Assembly (NCBI RefSeq): GCF_001865245.1
Contig: NZ_MKXB01000220.1
Location: forward strand, 1 to 64,000
Origin: Streptomyces sp. CC53
GTDB lineage: Bacteria; Actinomycetota; Actinomycetes; Streptomycetales; Streptomycetaceae
DNA length: 64,000 nucleotides
Reading direction: 5' to 3'
The notes beneath the pieces were generated by a model, which was not told the DNA's origin, ran no database searches, and was given only the letters and a program-made list of their open reading frames with translations. Position 1 is the first letter of the stretch. Every line of letters starts with the position of its first letter. The translations under genes were made by a program, and so were the position numbers. Positions 29,213 to 37,623 of the stretch are shown piece by piece.

Positions 29213-29247
29213 ACGGGCGGGCCGGACGACACGTCCGACCCGCCCGT
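29213..29247. terminator. First hairpin of the relA/DUF349 convergent terminator
   Basis: ACGGGCGGG-CGGAC pairs with GTCCG-CCCGCCCGT around loop GACAC, six bases after the relA stop. It could work for both convergent genes. Confidence 0.7.
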
Positions 29248-29260
29248 GGCACGCCGCGTA

Positions 29261-29288
29261 CCGGGGGCTCCGGTGGTGGAGCCCCCGG
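29261..29288. terminator. Second hairpin of the relA/DUF349 convergent terminator
   Basis: CCGGGGGCTCC (29261-29271) pairs perfectly with GGAGCCCCCGG (29278-29288), loop of 6. It lies 10 bp past the 3' end of the minus-strand DUF349 gene. Confidence 0.75.
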
Positions 29289-29297
29289 CGCAACCGC

Positions 29298-30527
29298 TCA
29301 GCCGCCGAACTCCCGCAGGCCCTTCAGCGCCTGGTCCAGCAGCGCCTGCCGGCCCTCCAGCTCACGCGCCAGCTTGTCGGCCTTCGCGTCGTTGCCGGCC
29401 GCGCGCGCCGCGTCGACCTGCGCCCGCAGCTTGTCCACGGCGTCCTGGAGCTGGCCCGTCAGGCCCGCGGCACGCGCCCGGGCCTCCGGGTTGGTGCGGC
29501 GCCACTCGGCCTCCTCGGCCTCCTGCAGCGCCCGCTCCACCGCGTGCATCCGGCCCTCGACCTTCGACCGGGCGTCGCGCGGCACATGGCCGATGGCCTC
29601 CCAGCGTTCGTTGACGTCCCGGAACGCGGCCCGCGCCGCCTTCAGGTCCGACACCGGCACCAGCTTCTCGGCCTCGGCGGCGAGCTCCTCCTTCAGCTTG
29701 AGGTTCTCGGCCTGCTCCGCGTCCCGCTCGGCGAACACGGCACCGCGCGCCGCGAAGAACACGTCCTGCGCACCGCGGAACCTGTTCCACAGGGCGTCCT
29801 CGTGCTCGCGCTGCGCCCGGCCCGCGGCCTTCCACTCCGCCATCAGCTCGCGGTAGCGGGCGGCCGTCGCACCCCAGTCGGTGGAGTCCTGCAGCGCCTC
29901 GGCCTCCGCGGCCAGCCGCTCCTTGACCCGCCGGGCGTCCTCACGCTGCGCGTCCAGCGCCGCGAAGTGCGCCTTGCGGCGCTTCGAGAACGCCGACCGG
30001 GCGTGCGAGAACCGGTGCCACAGCTCGTCGTCGGACTTCCGGTCCAGCCTCGGCAGACCCTTCCAGGTGTCCACCAGCGCCCGCAGCCGCTCACCGGCCG
30101 CGCGCCACTGCTCGCTCTGCGCGAGCTGCTCGGCCTCCGCGACCAGTTCCTCCTTGGCGCGCCGCGCCTCCTCGGTCTGCTGGGCCTTCTTCGCCTTGCG
30201 CTCCTCGCGGCGCGCCTCCACCCGCTCGACGAGCCGGTCGAGCCGCTTGGCGAGCGCGTCGAGGTCACCGACCGCGTGGTGCTCGTCCACCTGCGTGCGC
30301 AGGTGCTCGATCGCGACCATCGCGTCCTTTGCGGACAGGTCGGTGGTCTTCACGCGTCGCTCGAGGAGGCCGATCTCGACCACCAAGCCCTCGTACTTGC
30401 GCTCGAAGTAGGCCAGGGCCTCCTCAGGGGTGCCCGCCTGCCACGATCCGACGACCTTCTCCCCGTCGGCGGTACGCACGTACACGGTGCCCGTCTCGTC
30501 GACGCGGCCCCACGGGTCGCTGCTCAC
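29298..30527 (-). CDS. DUF349 repeat protein, coiled-coil
   Basis: A 409-residue, highly charged helical protein. After an N-terminal beta segment (VDETGTVYVRTADGEKVVGSW) it has at least three DUF349 repeats of the form 'W...R.R.LV..WK..PRLDRKSDDELWHRFSHAR', 'YRELMAEWKAAGRAQREHEDALWNRFRGAQ' and 'FRDVNERWEAIGHVPRD', separated by Ala/Glu/Arg coiled coils. No enzymatic motif is visible and the function is unknown. GTG 30527 is preceded by GGAGGAGG; the longer frame upstream lies over a leader hairpin. Convergent with relA, it shares a double terminator and has its own upstream leader. Confidence 0.88.
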   Translation of the reverse strand: MSSDPWGRVDETGTVYVRTADGEKVVGSWQAGTPEEALAYFERKYEGLVVEIGLLERRVKTTDLSAKDAMVAIEHLRTQVDEHHAVGDLDALAKRLDRLVERVEARREERKAKKAQQTEEARRAKEELVAEAEQLAQSEQWRAAGERLRALVDTWKGLPRLDRKSDDELWHRFSHARSAFSKRRKAHFAALDAQREDARRVKERLAAEAEALQDSTDWGATAARYRELMAEWKAAGRAQREHEDALWNRFRGAQDVFFAARGAVFAERDAEQAENLKLKEELAAEAEKLVPVSDLKAARAAFRDVNERWEAIGHVPRDARSKVEGRMHAVERALQEAEEAEWRRTNPEARARAAGLTGQLQDAVDKLRAQVDAARAAGNDAKADKLARELEGRQALLDQALKGLREFGG

Positions 30528-30543
30528 AGCGCCTCCTCCACAT

Positions 30544-30575
30544 GATGCCGATGAGGGGTTTCCCCCCTGGGCATC
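30544..30575 (-). promoter_or_regulatory. Hairpin in the 5' leader of the DUF349 gene
   Basis: On the minus strand GATGCC(C)AGGGG...CCCCT..GGCATC can fold into a two-step hairpin ending 17 bases before the GTG start. A further GGACGGGC/GCCCGTCC hairpin is at 30591-30609. A role in translation or attenuation is inference. Confidence 0.3.
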
Positions 30576-30726
30576 GTCCACGGTTGTCCCGGACGGGCCT
30601 CGCCCGTCCTCCACGGCGCACGCACCGGGTCCCGGGGACCCCGTACGCGCTGCACAACGCCAATCTAGGCGAACCGCCGCCCGGCTGTCCGCACTCGTCG
30701 GAACACAATTCCCCTGGCCCCCGTGT

Positions 30727-30746
30727 TCCCCGGCTGTCGCCGGGGA
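30727..30746 (-). terminator. Hairpin terminator after the cyclophilin gene
   Basis: TCCCCGGC pairs with GCCGGGGA around TGTC, 16 bp beyond the stop of the minus-strand peptidyl-prolyl isomerase gene. Confidence 0.55.
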
Positions 30747-30761
30747 CGCGGCGGACGCAGG

Positions 30762-31547
30762 TCATTTCCCGGTGACGGTCGCCTTCTCGATCGTGACCGG
30801 CTTCTTCGGGGCGCCGTCCCCGGCGCTGCCCTCGGCTCCGCCTTCGGCGATCTTCCGTACGGCCTTCAGCCCTGCCTCGTCCATGGTGCCGAAGGGCGTG
30901 AAGCCCGGGGGCAGCTTGCTGTCCTCGTACACGAGGAAGAACTGGCTGCCCGCCGTGTTCGGCCCGCTGTTGGCCATGGCCACCGTGCCGGCCTTGTACG
31001 TGACCATGCCGTCGGCGCCCGCCTTGCCGAGGGAGTCGAGGTTCTCGTCGGGCAGTTCGTAGCCCGGGTTGCCGTAGCCCGTGCCCTCGGGGTCGCCGCA
31101 CTGCAGGACGAAGATGCTCGCCGGCTTGGTCGTCAGGCGGTGGCAGGGGGTGTCGTCGAAGAACTTCCTGCCCGCGAGGTGCGAGAAGGAGTTCACCGTG
31201 CGCGGGGCCTTGGCGGCGTCCATGGCGATGGCGATGTCGCCGTGGTTGGTCTTGAGCGCCAGGGTGTAGGCGGCCTTCGTGTCGATGGCCATCGACGGCT
31301 CCGGCGACTTCTCCGGAGCGCTCGGCGTGGGCTCGCCACTCGCACCGGCCGACGCCTTGTCCTCCTTGCCGCCGCCCAGTACGCCCGTCGCGTAGGCGCC
31401 CGCGCCCGCGGCGAGGACGACGGCGAGGGCGCCGGCGATCACCGCGTTGCGCCGCCTGGCCTTCTGCTGGGCCTCCCTGCGCCGCTGCTGCTGGCGCTCG
31501 TACCTCTTCCTCGCGGCCTGCCGCCGTCGCTGATCGCTGCTGACCAC
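30762..31547 (-). CDS. Membrane-anchored cyclophilin-type peptidyl-prolyl isomerase
   Basis: A 261-residue protein. The N-terminus is a strongly basic cytoplasmic tail (QRRRQAARKRYERQQQRRRE), then a single membrane helix (NAVIAGALAVVLAAGAGAYATG, about 34-55), a Ser/Pro/Glu linker and an external cyclophilin domain (about 95-255). Cyclophilin hallmarks are 'FFDDTPCHRLT', 'LQCGDPEGTGYGNPGYELPDE', 'VAMANSGPNTAGSQFFLVY' and 'PFGTMDEAGLKAVRKI'. The enzyme should catalyse proline isomerisation of exported proteins. GTG 31547 has GGAG about 9 bases upstream. Downstream the DUF349 gene is on the same strand but separated by a hairpin. It is divergent from the metallo-hydrolase gene. Confidence 0.9.
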   Translation of the reverse strand: MVSSDQRRRQAARKRYERQQQRRREAQQKARRRNAVIAGALAVVLAAGAGAYATGVLGGGKEDKASAGASGEPTPSAPEKSPEPSMAIDTKAAYTLALKTNHGDIAIAMDAAKAPRTVNSFSHLAGRKFFDDTPCHRLTTKPASIFVLQCGDPEGTGYGNPGYELPDENLDSLGKAGADGMVTYKAGTVAMANSGPNTAGSQFFLVYEDSKLPPGFTPFGTMDEAGLKAVRKIAEGGAEGSAGDGAPKKPVTIEKATVTGK

Positions 31548-31701
31548 CGGGTCTGTCTCCTCGTACGTCTCATGTGCGGGACTGGGGCTGGTGTGCCCGT
31601 ACCGTATACGGGTTGGCCGGGGAATGAGCAGCGCCGGTAGGCTCTGATCTGCTGCCTTCTCTTCCGACGGCCGACCCGCCGACGACAATCCGAGGACGAT
31701 C

Positions 31702-32409
31702 GTGCTTATTGCCGGGTTCCCCGCCGGGGCCTGGGGGACCAACTGCTACCTGGTCGCCCCCGCCGCCGGTGAGGAGTGCGTGATCATCGACCCGGGCCAC
31801 CAGGCCGCGCAGGGAGTCGAGGAGACACTCAGGAAGCATCGGCTCAAGCCGGTCGCCGTCGTGCTCACGCACGGCCACATCGACCACGTCGCCTCCGTCG
31901 TGCCCGTCTGCGGGGCCCACGACGTGCCCGCCTGGATCCACCCGTCCGACCGCTACATGATGAGCGACCCGGAGAAGGCCCTGGGCCGCTCCATCGGCAT
32001 GCCGCTCATGGGGGAGCTGACGGTGGGGGAGCCGGACGACGTCCACGAGCTCACCGACGGCGCCCGCCTGGAGCTGGCGGGGCTGGAACTCACCGTCGCG
32101 CACGCGCCCGGACATACCAAGGGGTCGGTGACCTTCGGGCTGCCCGAGGCCGCGGACATCCCGCCGGTCTTCTTCTCGGGCGACCTGCTCTTCGCCGGCT
32201 CCGTCGGACGCACCGACCTGCCGGGCGGCGACATGGCCGAGATGCTCGACTCGCTGGGCCGCGTGGTCCTGCCGCTCGACGACTCGACCGTGGTCCTGTC
32301 CGGCCACGGCCCCCAGACGACCATCGGCCGGGAGCGCGCCACCAACCCGTATCTGCGGCAGGTGGCCGCCGGCCTCGGGAGCGCCCAGGCTCCCCGACGA
32401 GGAATGTGA
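31702..32409 (+). CDS. MBL-fold metallo-hydrolase (glyoxalase II-like)
   Basis: A 235-residue metallo-beta-lactamase-fold hydrolase with the complete zinc-ligand set: THGHIDH (about 56-62), His in 'HAPGHTKGS' (about 136), Asp in 'FFSGDLLFAGSVGRTDLPGGD' (about 157) and His in 'LSGHGPQT' (about 202). The 'GRTDLPGGD' loop is typical of glyoxalase II-like and persulfide-dioxygenase-like members. The substrate cannot be assigned. CGAGGA precedes GTG 31702. hisS starts 12 bp downstream, so both probably share a transcript, a pairing seen in other actinobacteria. Confidence 0.9.
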   Translation: MLIAGFPAGAWGTNCYLVAPAAGEECVIIDPGHQAAQGVEETLRKHRLKPVAVVLTHGHIDHVASVVPVCGAHDVPAWIHPSDRYMMSDPEKALGRSIGMPLMGELTVGEPDDVHELTDGARLELAGLELTVAHAPGHTKGSVTFGLPEAADIPPVFFSGDLLFAGSVGRTDLPGGDMAEMLDSLGRVVLPLDDSTVVLSGHGPQTTIGRERATNPYLRQVAAGLGSAQAPRRGM

Positions 32410-32421
32410 CGAGAGACTTCC

Positions 32422-33684
32422 GTGAGCACCTTCAAGGCCCCCAAGGGCACGTACGACCTCCTGCCCCCCGACTCCGCCACGTACCTGGCCGTGCGCGAGG
32501 CCATCGCCGCCCCGTTGCGGAGGTCCGGCTACGGCTACGTCGAGACGCCCGGCTTCGAGAACGTCGAGCTGTTCGCCCGCGGTGTGGGCGAGTCCACGGA
32601 CATCGTGACGAAGGAGATGTACGCCTTCGAGACGAAGGGCGGTGACAGGCTGGCCCTGCGTCCGGAAGGCACGGCGTCCGTGCTGCGGGCCGCGCTGGAG
32701 GCCAACCTCCACAAGGCGGGCAACCTGCCCGTCAAGCTCTGGTACTCCGGCTCGTACTACCGCTACGAGCGCCCGCAGAAGGGCCGCTACCGCCACTTCT
32801 CCCAGGTGGGCGCCGAGGCGATCGGCGCCGAGGACCCGGCGCTCGACGCCGAGCTGATCATCCTGGCCGACCAGGCGTACCGCTCCCTGGGTCTGCGCGG
32901 GTTCCGCATCCTGCTGAACTCGCTGGGCGACCAGGAGTGCCGCCCGGTCTACCGCGCGGCCCTCCAGGACTTCCTGCGCGGCCTCGACCTGGACGAGGAC
33001 ACCCGGCGCCGCATCGACATCAACCCGCTGCGGGTCCTCGACGACAAGCGCGCCGAGGTACAGAAGCAGCTGGTCGGCGCGCCGCTGCTGCGCGACTACC
33101 TGTGCGACGCGTGCAAGGCGTACCACGAGGAGGTGCGCGAGCTGCTGACGGCGGCGGGCGTGGCCTTCGAGGACGACCCGAAGCTCGTCCGGGGCCTGGA
33201 CTACTACACGCGCACGACGTTCGAGTTCGTCCACGACGGCCTCGGCTCGCAGTCCGCGGTCGGCGGCGGCGGCCGCTACGACGGGCTGTCCGAGATGATC
33301 GGCGGCCCGGCGCTGCCGTCCGTCGGCTGGGCCCTCGGCGTGGACCGCACGGTCCTGGCGCTGGAGGCGGAGGGCGTCGGGCTGGACATCCCGGCCGCCA
33401 CCGACGTGTTCGCCGTGGCACTGGGCGAGGACGCCAAGCGGCGCGTGTTCGCGCTGGTCACGGAGTTGCGCAAGGCCGGCGTCGCCACGGACATGGCGTA
33501 CGGCGGCAAGAGCATGAAGGCCGGTATGAAGGCGGCGCACCGCTCGGGCGCCCGCTTCACGGTGATCGCGGGCGAACGCGACCTCGCGGAGGGCGTGGTG
33601 CAGCTCAAGGACATGGAGTCGGGCGAGCAGGAAGCGGTCGCGCTGGACGCGCTCACGGACACGCTGCGCGGCAAGCTGGCCTGA
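32422..33684 (+). CDS. hisS: Histidine--tRNA ligase
   Basis: A 420-residue class II synthetase. It shows '[11 protein letters not shown]', motif 2 in '[32 protein letters not shown]' (about 107-138), the histidine-specific '[15 protein letters not shown]' (about 256-270), motif 3 '[16 protein letters not shown]' and a C-terminal anticodon-binding domain. GTG 32422 follows GAGAGAC. Located directly after the metallo-hydrolase gene and followed by a terminator. Confidence 0.97.
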   Translation: MSTFKAPKGTYDLLPPDSATYLAVREAIAAPLRRSGYGYVETPGFENVELFARGVGESTDIVTKEMYAFETKGGDRLALRPEGTASVLRAALEANLHKAGNLPVKLWYSGSYYRYERPQKGRYRHFSQVGAEAIGAEDPALDAELIILADQAYRSLGLRGFRILLNSLGDQECRPVYRAALQDFLRGLDLDEDTRRRIDINPLRVLDDKRAEVQKQLVGAPLLRDYLCDACKAYHEEVRELLTAAGVAFEDDPKLVRGLDYYTRTTFEFVHDGLGSQSAVGGGGRYDGLSEMIGGPALPSVGWALGVDRTVLALEAEGVGLDIPAATDVFAVALGEDAKRRVFALVTELRKAGVATDMAYGGKSMKAGMKAAHRSGARFTVIAGERDLAEGVVQLKDMESGEQEAVALDALTDTLRGKLA

Positions 33685-33718
33685 CCCGCGTGCGGGCCGC
33701 CGTGCCCCACGGGCATGC

Positions 33719-33752
33719 GAGGGCGGGCGCCCGAAGCGGTGCGTCCGCCCTC
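33719..33752 (+). terminator. Hairpin terminator after hisS
   Basis: GAGGGCGGGCGC pairs with GCGTCCGCCCTC (12 bp with one G-U) around a 10-base loop, 35 bp after the stop. Confidence 0.65.
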
Positions 33753-33870
33753 CGCGGCTGTTTCCGGCCGCTCTTTATCCACACCGAACGGCGCGCACCG
33801 CGCCGCGTCCGGCACAATGACCACGGCGCCGCGACGCCCGCAGCAGACCCCCATCGACGGAACGGCCGTG

Positions 33871-34491
33871 ATGACGAAAGCAGTTGCTGACACCGTGTCC
33901 CCCGACTCGCGCACGCTCGGCGCGGGCAGGGCGTTCGCCTGGATGCTCGTCGTCACCGGTGCCGCGGGACTGCTCGCCGCGTGGATCATCACCCTCGACA
34001 AGTTCAAGCTGCTGGAGGACCCGGACTTCGTCCCCGGTTGCAGCCTGAACCCCATCGTGTCCTGCGGCAACATCATGAAGAGCGAACAGGCGTCGGTCTT
34101 CGGGTTCCCGAACCCGATGCTCGGCCTGGTCACGTACGGCATGGTCGTCGCGATCGGGGTCGGCCTGCTCGCCGGAGCCCGCTACCGGCGCTGGTACTGG
34201 CTAGGCCTCAACGGCGGCATGCTGTTCGGCGTGGGCTTCTGCACCTGGCTGATGCAGCAGTCCCTGTACGTCATCAACTCGCTGTGCCTGTGGTGCTGCC
34301 TCGCCTGGGCCGCGACGATCGTCATGTTCTGGTACGTCACCTCGTTCAACGTGCGCAAGGGCGTGCTGCCCGCGCCGGGATGGCTGCGGCGCTTCTTCGA
34401 CGAGTTCACGTGGGTCGTGCCGGTCCTGCACATCGGGATCATCGTGATGCTCATCCTGACCCGCTGGTGGGACCTGCTCTGGACGAGCTGA
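33871..34491 (+). CDS. Vitamin K epoxide reductase (VKOR) family membrane protein
   Basis: A 206-residue integral membrane protein with five predicted helices. The VKOR redox motif CLWC ('NSLCLWCCLAWA', about residues 138-149) follows the third helix, and the loop cysteines occur in 'VPGCSLNPIVSCGNI' (about 55-69). Bacterial VKOR homologues reoxidise DsbA-like thiol oxidases using quinones, supporting disulfide formation outside the membrane. ATG 33871 is chosen because the family N-terminus lies here and CGGA precedes it; ATG 33817 (adding 18 residues) sits beside a possible -10 and is the main alternative. Confidence 0.88.
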   Translation: MTKAVADTVSPDSRTLGAGRAFAWMLVVTGAAGLLAAWIITLDKFKLLEDPDFVPGCSLNPIVSCGNIMKSEQASVFGFPNPMLGLVTYGMVVAIGVGLLAGARYRRWYWLGLNGGMLFGVGFCTWLMQQSLYVINSLCLWCCLAWAATIVMFWYVTSFNVRKGVLPAPGWLRRFFDEFTWVVPVLHIGIIVMLILTRWWDLLWTS

Positions 34492-34501
34492 CCCCGGAGT
34501 T

Positions 34502-34528
34502 CCGCCCGGGCCGGAGCCGGCCGGGCGG
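34502..34528 (+). terminator. Hairpin terminator after the VKOR gene
   Basis: CCGCCCGG(G)CCGG pairs with CCGGCCGGGCGG with one bulged base and loop AG. It lies between the VKOR gene and rarA. Confidence 0.55.
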
Positions 34529-34560
34529 GACTGTCGGCGGGCTCGCTTAGGCTTCATGGC

Positions 34561-35919
34561 GTGGAGCCCGACCTTTTCACCGCAGCAGCAGAGGAACGCC
34601 AGGAGAAGGACCCGTCCAGCAGTCCCCTGGCCGTCCGGATGCGCCCGCGCACCCTGGACGAGGTCGTCGGCCAGCGGCACCTGCTGAAGCCCGGGTCGCC
34701 GCTGCGGCGGCTGGTCGGCGAGGGCGGCGGGGGACCCGCCGGCTCCTCGTCCGTGATCCTCTGGGGCCCGCCGGGCATCGGCAAGACGACCCTGGCGTAC
34801 GTGGTGTCCAAGGCCACCAACAAGCGGTTCGTGGAACTGTCCGCGATCACCGCGGGCGTCAAGGAGGTCCGGGCCGTGATCGACGGGGCCCGGCGCGCGG
34901 CGGGCGGCTTCGGCAGGGAGACCGTCCTGTTCCTGGACGAGATCCACCGCTTCAGCAAGGCGCAGCAGGACTCGCTGCTGCCGGCCGTGGAGAACCGCTG
35001 GGTCACCCTGATCGCGGCGACCACCGAGAACCCGTACTTCTCGGTCATCTCGCCGCTGCTGTCCCGCTCGCTGCTGCTCACCCTGGAGCCGCTCACCGAC
35101 GACGACCTGCGCGGACTGCTGCGCCGGGCCTTGGCCGAGGAGCGCGGGCTGGGGGGCGCCGTCACACTGCCGGAGGACGCCGAGGCGCACCTGCTGCGGG
35201 TGGCGGGCGGGGACGCGCGGCGGGCGCTGACGGCGCTGGAGGCGGCGGCGGGGGCCGCCCTCGCCCTCGGCGAGCCGGAGATCAGCCTGGCGACGCTGGA
35301 GACGGCGGTGGACCGGGCGGCGGTGGCGTACGACCGGGACGGCGACCAGCACTACGACGTGGCGAGCGCCCTGATCAAGTCGATCCGCGGGTCGGACGTG
35401 GACGCGGCGCTGCACTACCTGGCGCGCATGATCGAGGCGGGGGAGGACCCTCGGTTCATCGCGCGGCGGCTGATGATCTCGGCGAGCGAGGACATCGGGC
35501 TCGCGGACCCGACGGCGCTGCCGCTGGCGGTCGCCGCGGCGCAGGCGGTCGCGATGATCGGTTTCCCCGAGGCGGCGCTCACCCTCAGCCACGCCACGAT
35601 CGCCCTCGCGCTGGCCCCGAAGTCGAACGCGGCGACGCTGGCCGTCCAGGCGGCCCGGGCGGACGTGCGGGAGGGGCTGGCCGGGCCGGTCCCGTCGCAC
35701 CTGCGGGACGGCCACTACAAGGGTGCGGCCTCGCTGGGTCACGCGCAGGGGTACGTGTACCCGCACGACGTGCCGGGTGCCATCGCCGCCCAGCAGTACG
35801 CACCCGACGCGATCCAGGACCGCCGGTACTACCGGCCGACCCGCTACGGCGCCGAGGCGCGGTACGCGGACGTGGTGGAGAAGGTGCGCGAGCGGCTGCG
35901 CGGCGAGGCCGGCGGCTGA
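34561..35919 (+). CDS. rarA: Replication-associated recombination ATPase RarA (MgsA)
   Basis: A 452-residue AAA+ ATPase related to clamp loaders and acting at stalled replication forks. Walker [10 protein letters not shown] (about 69-77), Walker [10 protein letters not shown] (about 124-132), sensor 1 '[12 protein letters not shown]' and the C-terminal tetramerisation region '[41 protein letters not shown]' are typical. The conserved '[21 protein letters not shown]' near the C-terminus identifies RarA rather than RuvB. GTG 34561 begins VEPDLFTAA as in relatives. Convergent with the DUF2470 gene. Confidence 0.95.
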   Translation: MEPDLFTAAAEERQEKDPSSSPLAVRMRPRTLDEVVGQRHLLKPGSPLRRLVGEGGGGPAGSSSVILWGPPGIGKTTLAYVVSKATNKRFVELSAITAGVKEVRAVIDGARRAAGGFGRETVLFLDEIHRFSKAQQDSLLPAVENRWVTLIAATTENPYFSVISPLLSRSLLLTLEPLTDDDLRGLLRRALAEERGLGGAVTLPEDAEAHLLRVAGGDARRALTALEAAAGAALALGEPEISLATLETAVDRAAVAYDRDGDQHYDVASALIKSIRGSDVDAALHYLARMIEAGEDPRFIARRLMISASEDIGLADPTALPLAVAAAQAVAMIGFPEAALTLSHATIALALAPKSNAATLAVQAARADVREGLAGPVPSHLRDGHYKGAASLGHAQGYVYPHDVPGAIAAQQYAPDAIQDRRYYRPTRYGAEARYADVVEKVRERLRGEAGG

Positions 35920-35922
35920 GGT

Positions 35923-35946
35923 GCCCCGCTGCGCCGCCCGCGGGGC
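35923..35946. terminator. Hairpin between convergent rarA and DUF2470 gene
   Basis: GCCCCGC (35923-35929) pairs with GCGGGGC (35940-35946) around 10 bases. It occupies nearly the whole 27-bp gap between the convergent genes. Confidence 0.5.
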
Positions 35947-36864
35947 TCAGGCGCGCTGCTCCGCCCCGCCGTCCGCCTCCCCGCCCGCGTGCGGCCGCGC
36001 CTGGTGTGCGGCGGCGGCCTCGTCGAAGAGCCGGTGCATGGTGCGGCGCAGCCCGTGCACGTCCCGTACCGGGTCGGGGAAGTCGAAGCGCGCGTCGAAG
36101 GTGTGCCCCGCGGTGTCCCGGCAGCGCACCCGCAGCCCGAACCGGTCCAGGGCCAGCGGGACGGTGCTCCGCAGCGCCGCCGCGTCCGCGTCGCCCGCGC
36201 GGTCCCCCAGCAGGGAGGCCAGCGTGTGCATCCGGTCGCCGTGGGCGGCCGCCAGGTGCTGGAGCAGCTCCGTCTCGTGCTGCCTGAGCGGGTCCGGGGC
36301 GGCGCGCGCGAAGTCCTCGGGGTCGACGGGCCCGTCCCCCCACAGGTCGTCGACGTAGAGTTCGCCGACCTCCAGGCGCAGCATCATGTGGCCGGGTGCG
36401 GCCAGGCCGGGTACGCAGGTGAGCCAGCCGCGGACCCAGGCCCGGGCGCGGATGCGGTGGGGGACGGCGACCGGCGCCACGTCCGTGAGCTCCAGCACGG
36501 CGGGCAGCTCGTCGTCCTGGGCGTGGGTGGCGGCCCGTACGGCCGGGGAGTCGGCCGGGTACAGCAGCAGGATCTCGCCGTCCGGTCCCACGGCGCGGGC
36601 GTCGGGCTGGAGGCGGAGCCGGTCGGGAAGCTGCTGCTCCGGGCCGGGGGCAGCGGCCCCCGGGACGAGCAGCTCCGCGGAGCATGTACCCTGTACGAGA
36701 GTTCGTGTGCGCTCGGCTGCTGACGGCATCCGAGCGGTTTCCAGCCCGCCGGGACGCGGCTGACCATGAGCTGATCGGACCTCCGTCACGTCGATGCCCT
36801 GCTGAGAGGCATCGTTCTTCGTGTTGCCGTCCGTGATGCGTGTGGTGTTCCCAGGGCGAGACAT
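35947..36864 (-). CDS. DUF2470 domain protein, PNPOx-like, with upstream iron box
   Basis: A 305-residue protein. Residues about 50-190 have the split-barrel pattern of pyridoxamine-oxidase-like flavin/heme-binding proteins ('RTRTLVQGTCSAELLVPG', 'ILLLYPADSPAVRAATH', 'MMLRLEVGELYVDD'). Residues about 215-290 are the DUF2470 domain ('HETELLQHLAAAHGDRMHTLASLLG...RFGLRVRCRD'). The same arrangement occurs in HugZ-type heme-degrading proteins, so a role in heme or iron use is inferred. ATG 36864 is chosen for AAGGAG 6 bases upstream. The first 45 residues are unlike the family, and ATG 36729 (MPSAAERTRT) is the alternative. A DmdR/IdeR-like iron box lies 14 bp upstream of ATG 36864, shared with divergent rpsD. 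Confidence 0.8.
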   Translation of the reverse strand: MSRPGNTTRITDGNTKNDASQQGIDVTEVRSAHGQPRPGGLETARMPSAAERTRTLVQGTCSAELLVPGAAAPGPEQQLPDRLRLQPDARAVGPDGEILLLYPADSPAVRAATHAQDDELPAVLELTDVAPVAVPHRIRARAWVRGWLTCVPGLAAPGHMMLRLEVGELYVDDLWGDGPVDPEDFARAAPDPLRQHETELLQHLAAAHGDRMHTLASLLGDRAGDADAAALRSTVPLALDRFGLRVRCRDTAGHTFDARFDFPDPVRDVHGLRRTMHRLFDEAAAAHQARPHAGGEADGGAEQRA

Positions 36865-36878
36865 ACGATCTCCTTGAG

Positions 36879-36897
36879 TAAGGTGAGCCTAACCTAA
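36879..36897. promoter_or_regulatory. Iron box (DmdR1/IdeR-type operator)
   Basis: TAAGGTGAGCCTAACCTAA matches 16 of 19 positions of the palindromic DmdR/IdeR/DtxR consensus TTAGGTTAGGCTAACCTAA. It lies 14 bp upstream of the DUF2470 start and 23 bp upstream of the rpsD start, so an iron-loaded repressor bound here could block either promoter. Confidence 0.75.
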
Positions 36898-36920
36898 CCT
36901 ATTTCGGAGGTCTGGAGAAC

Positions 36921-37535
36921 GTGCCTAACCAGTCGCGTCCCAAGGTCAAGAAGTCCCGTGCGCTCGGCATCGCCCTGACGCCGAAGGCCGTCAAGTACTT
37001 CGAGGCCCGTCCGTACCCGCCGGGCGAGCACGGCCGTGGACGCAAGCAGAACTCGGACTACAAGGTCCGTCTGCTGGAGAAGCAGCGCCTGCGCGCCCAG
37101 TACGACATCAGCGAGCGCCAGATGGCCCGCGCCTACGACCGCGCCAAGAAGGCCGAGGGCAAGACGGGTGAGGCCCTGGTGGTCGAGCTCGAGCGCCGCC
37201 TCGACGCCCTGGTCCTGCGTTCGGGCATCGCCCGCACCATCTACCAGGCCCGCCAGATGGTCGTCCACGGCCACATCCAGGTCAACGGCCAGAAGGTCGA
37301 CAAGCCGTCCTTCCGGGTCCGCCCGGACGACGTCGTGATGGTCCGCGAGCGCTCGCGCAGCAAGACCCTGTTCCAGGTCGCCCGCGAGGGTGGTTTCGCC
37401 CCCGACGGCGAGACCCCGCGCTACCTGCAGGTCAACCTGAAGGCCCTGGCCTTCCGCCTCGACCGCGACCCGAACCGCAAGGAGATCCCGGTCGTCTGCG
37501 ACGAGCAGCTCGTCGTCGAGTACTACGCCCGCTGA
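36921..37535 (+). CDS. rpsD: 30S ribosomal protein S4
   Basis: A 204-residue S4, which nucleates 30S assembly on 16S rRNA. It has '[33 protein letters not shown]' and the S4 RNA-binding domain '[31 protein letters not shown]' (about 93-123). It lacks the N-terminal zinc-binding cysteines seen in some S4 proteins (C-minus form). Start GTG 36921 has GGAGG and GGAG upstream. The gene is monocistronic, away from the main ribosomal operon as usual in Streptomyces, and diverges from the DUF2470 gene across an iron box. Confidence 0.97.
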   Translation: MPNQSRPKVKKSRALGIALTPKAVKYFEARPYPPGEHGRGRKQNSDYKVRLLEKQRLRAQYDISERQMARAYDRAKKAEGKTGEALVVELERRLDALVLRSGIARTIYQARQMVVHGHIQVNGQKVDKPSFRVRPDDVVMVRERSRSKTLFQVAREGGFAPDGETPRYLQVNLKALAFRLDRDPNRKEIPVVCDEQLVVEYYAR

Positions 37536-37541
37536 CCCGGG

Positions 37542-37559
37542 CGCGGTACCCGTACCGCG
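37542..37559 (+). terminator. Short hairpin just after rpsD
   Basis: CGCGGTAC and GTACCGCG are perfectly complementary with only CC between, 6 bp after the stop. The loop is too tight for the full stem, so its role as a terminator is uncertain; the stronger hairpin at 37626-37670 may do the job. Confidence 0.4.
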
Positions 37560-37623
37560 ATCACGGCGCGCCCCTGCCCCGCACGGGACCGGGACGCGCC
37601 GCCCGCAGCGCCACGGCGTGCGT

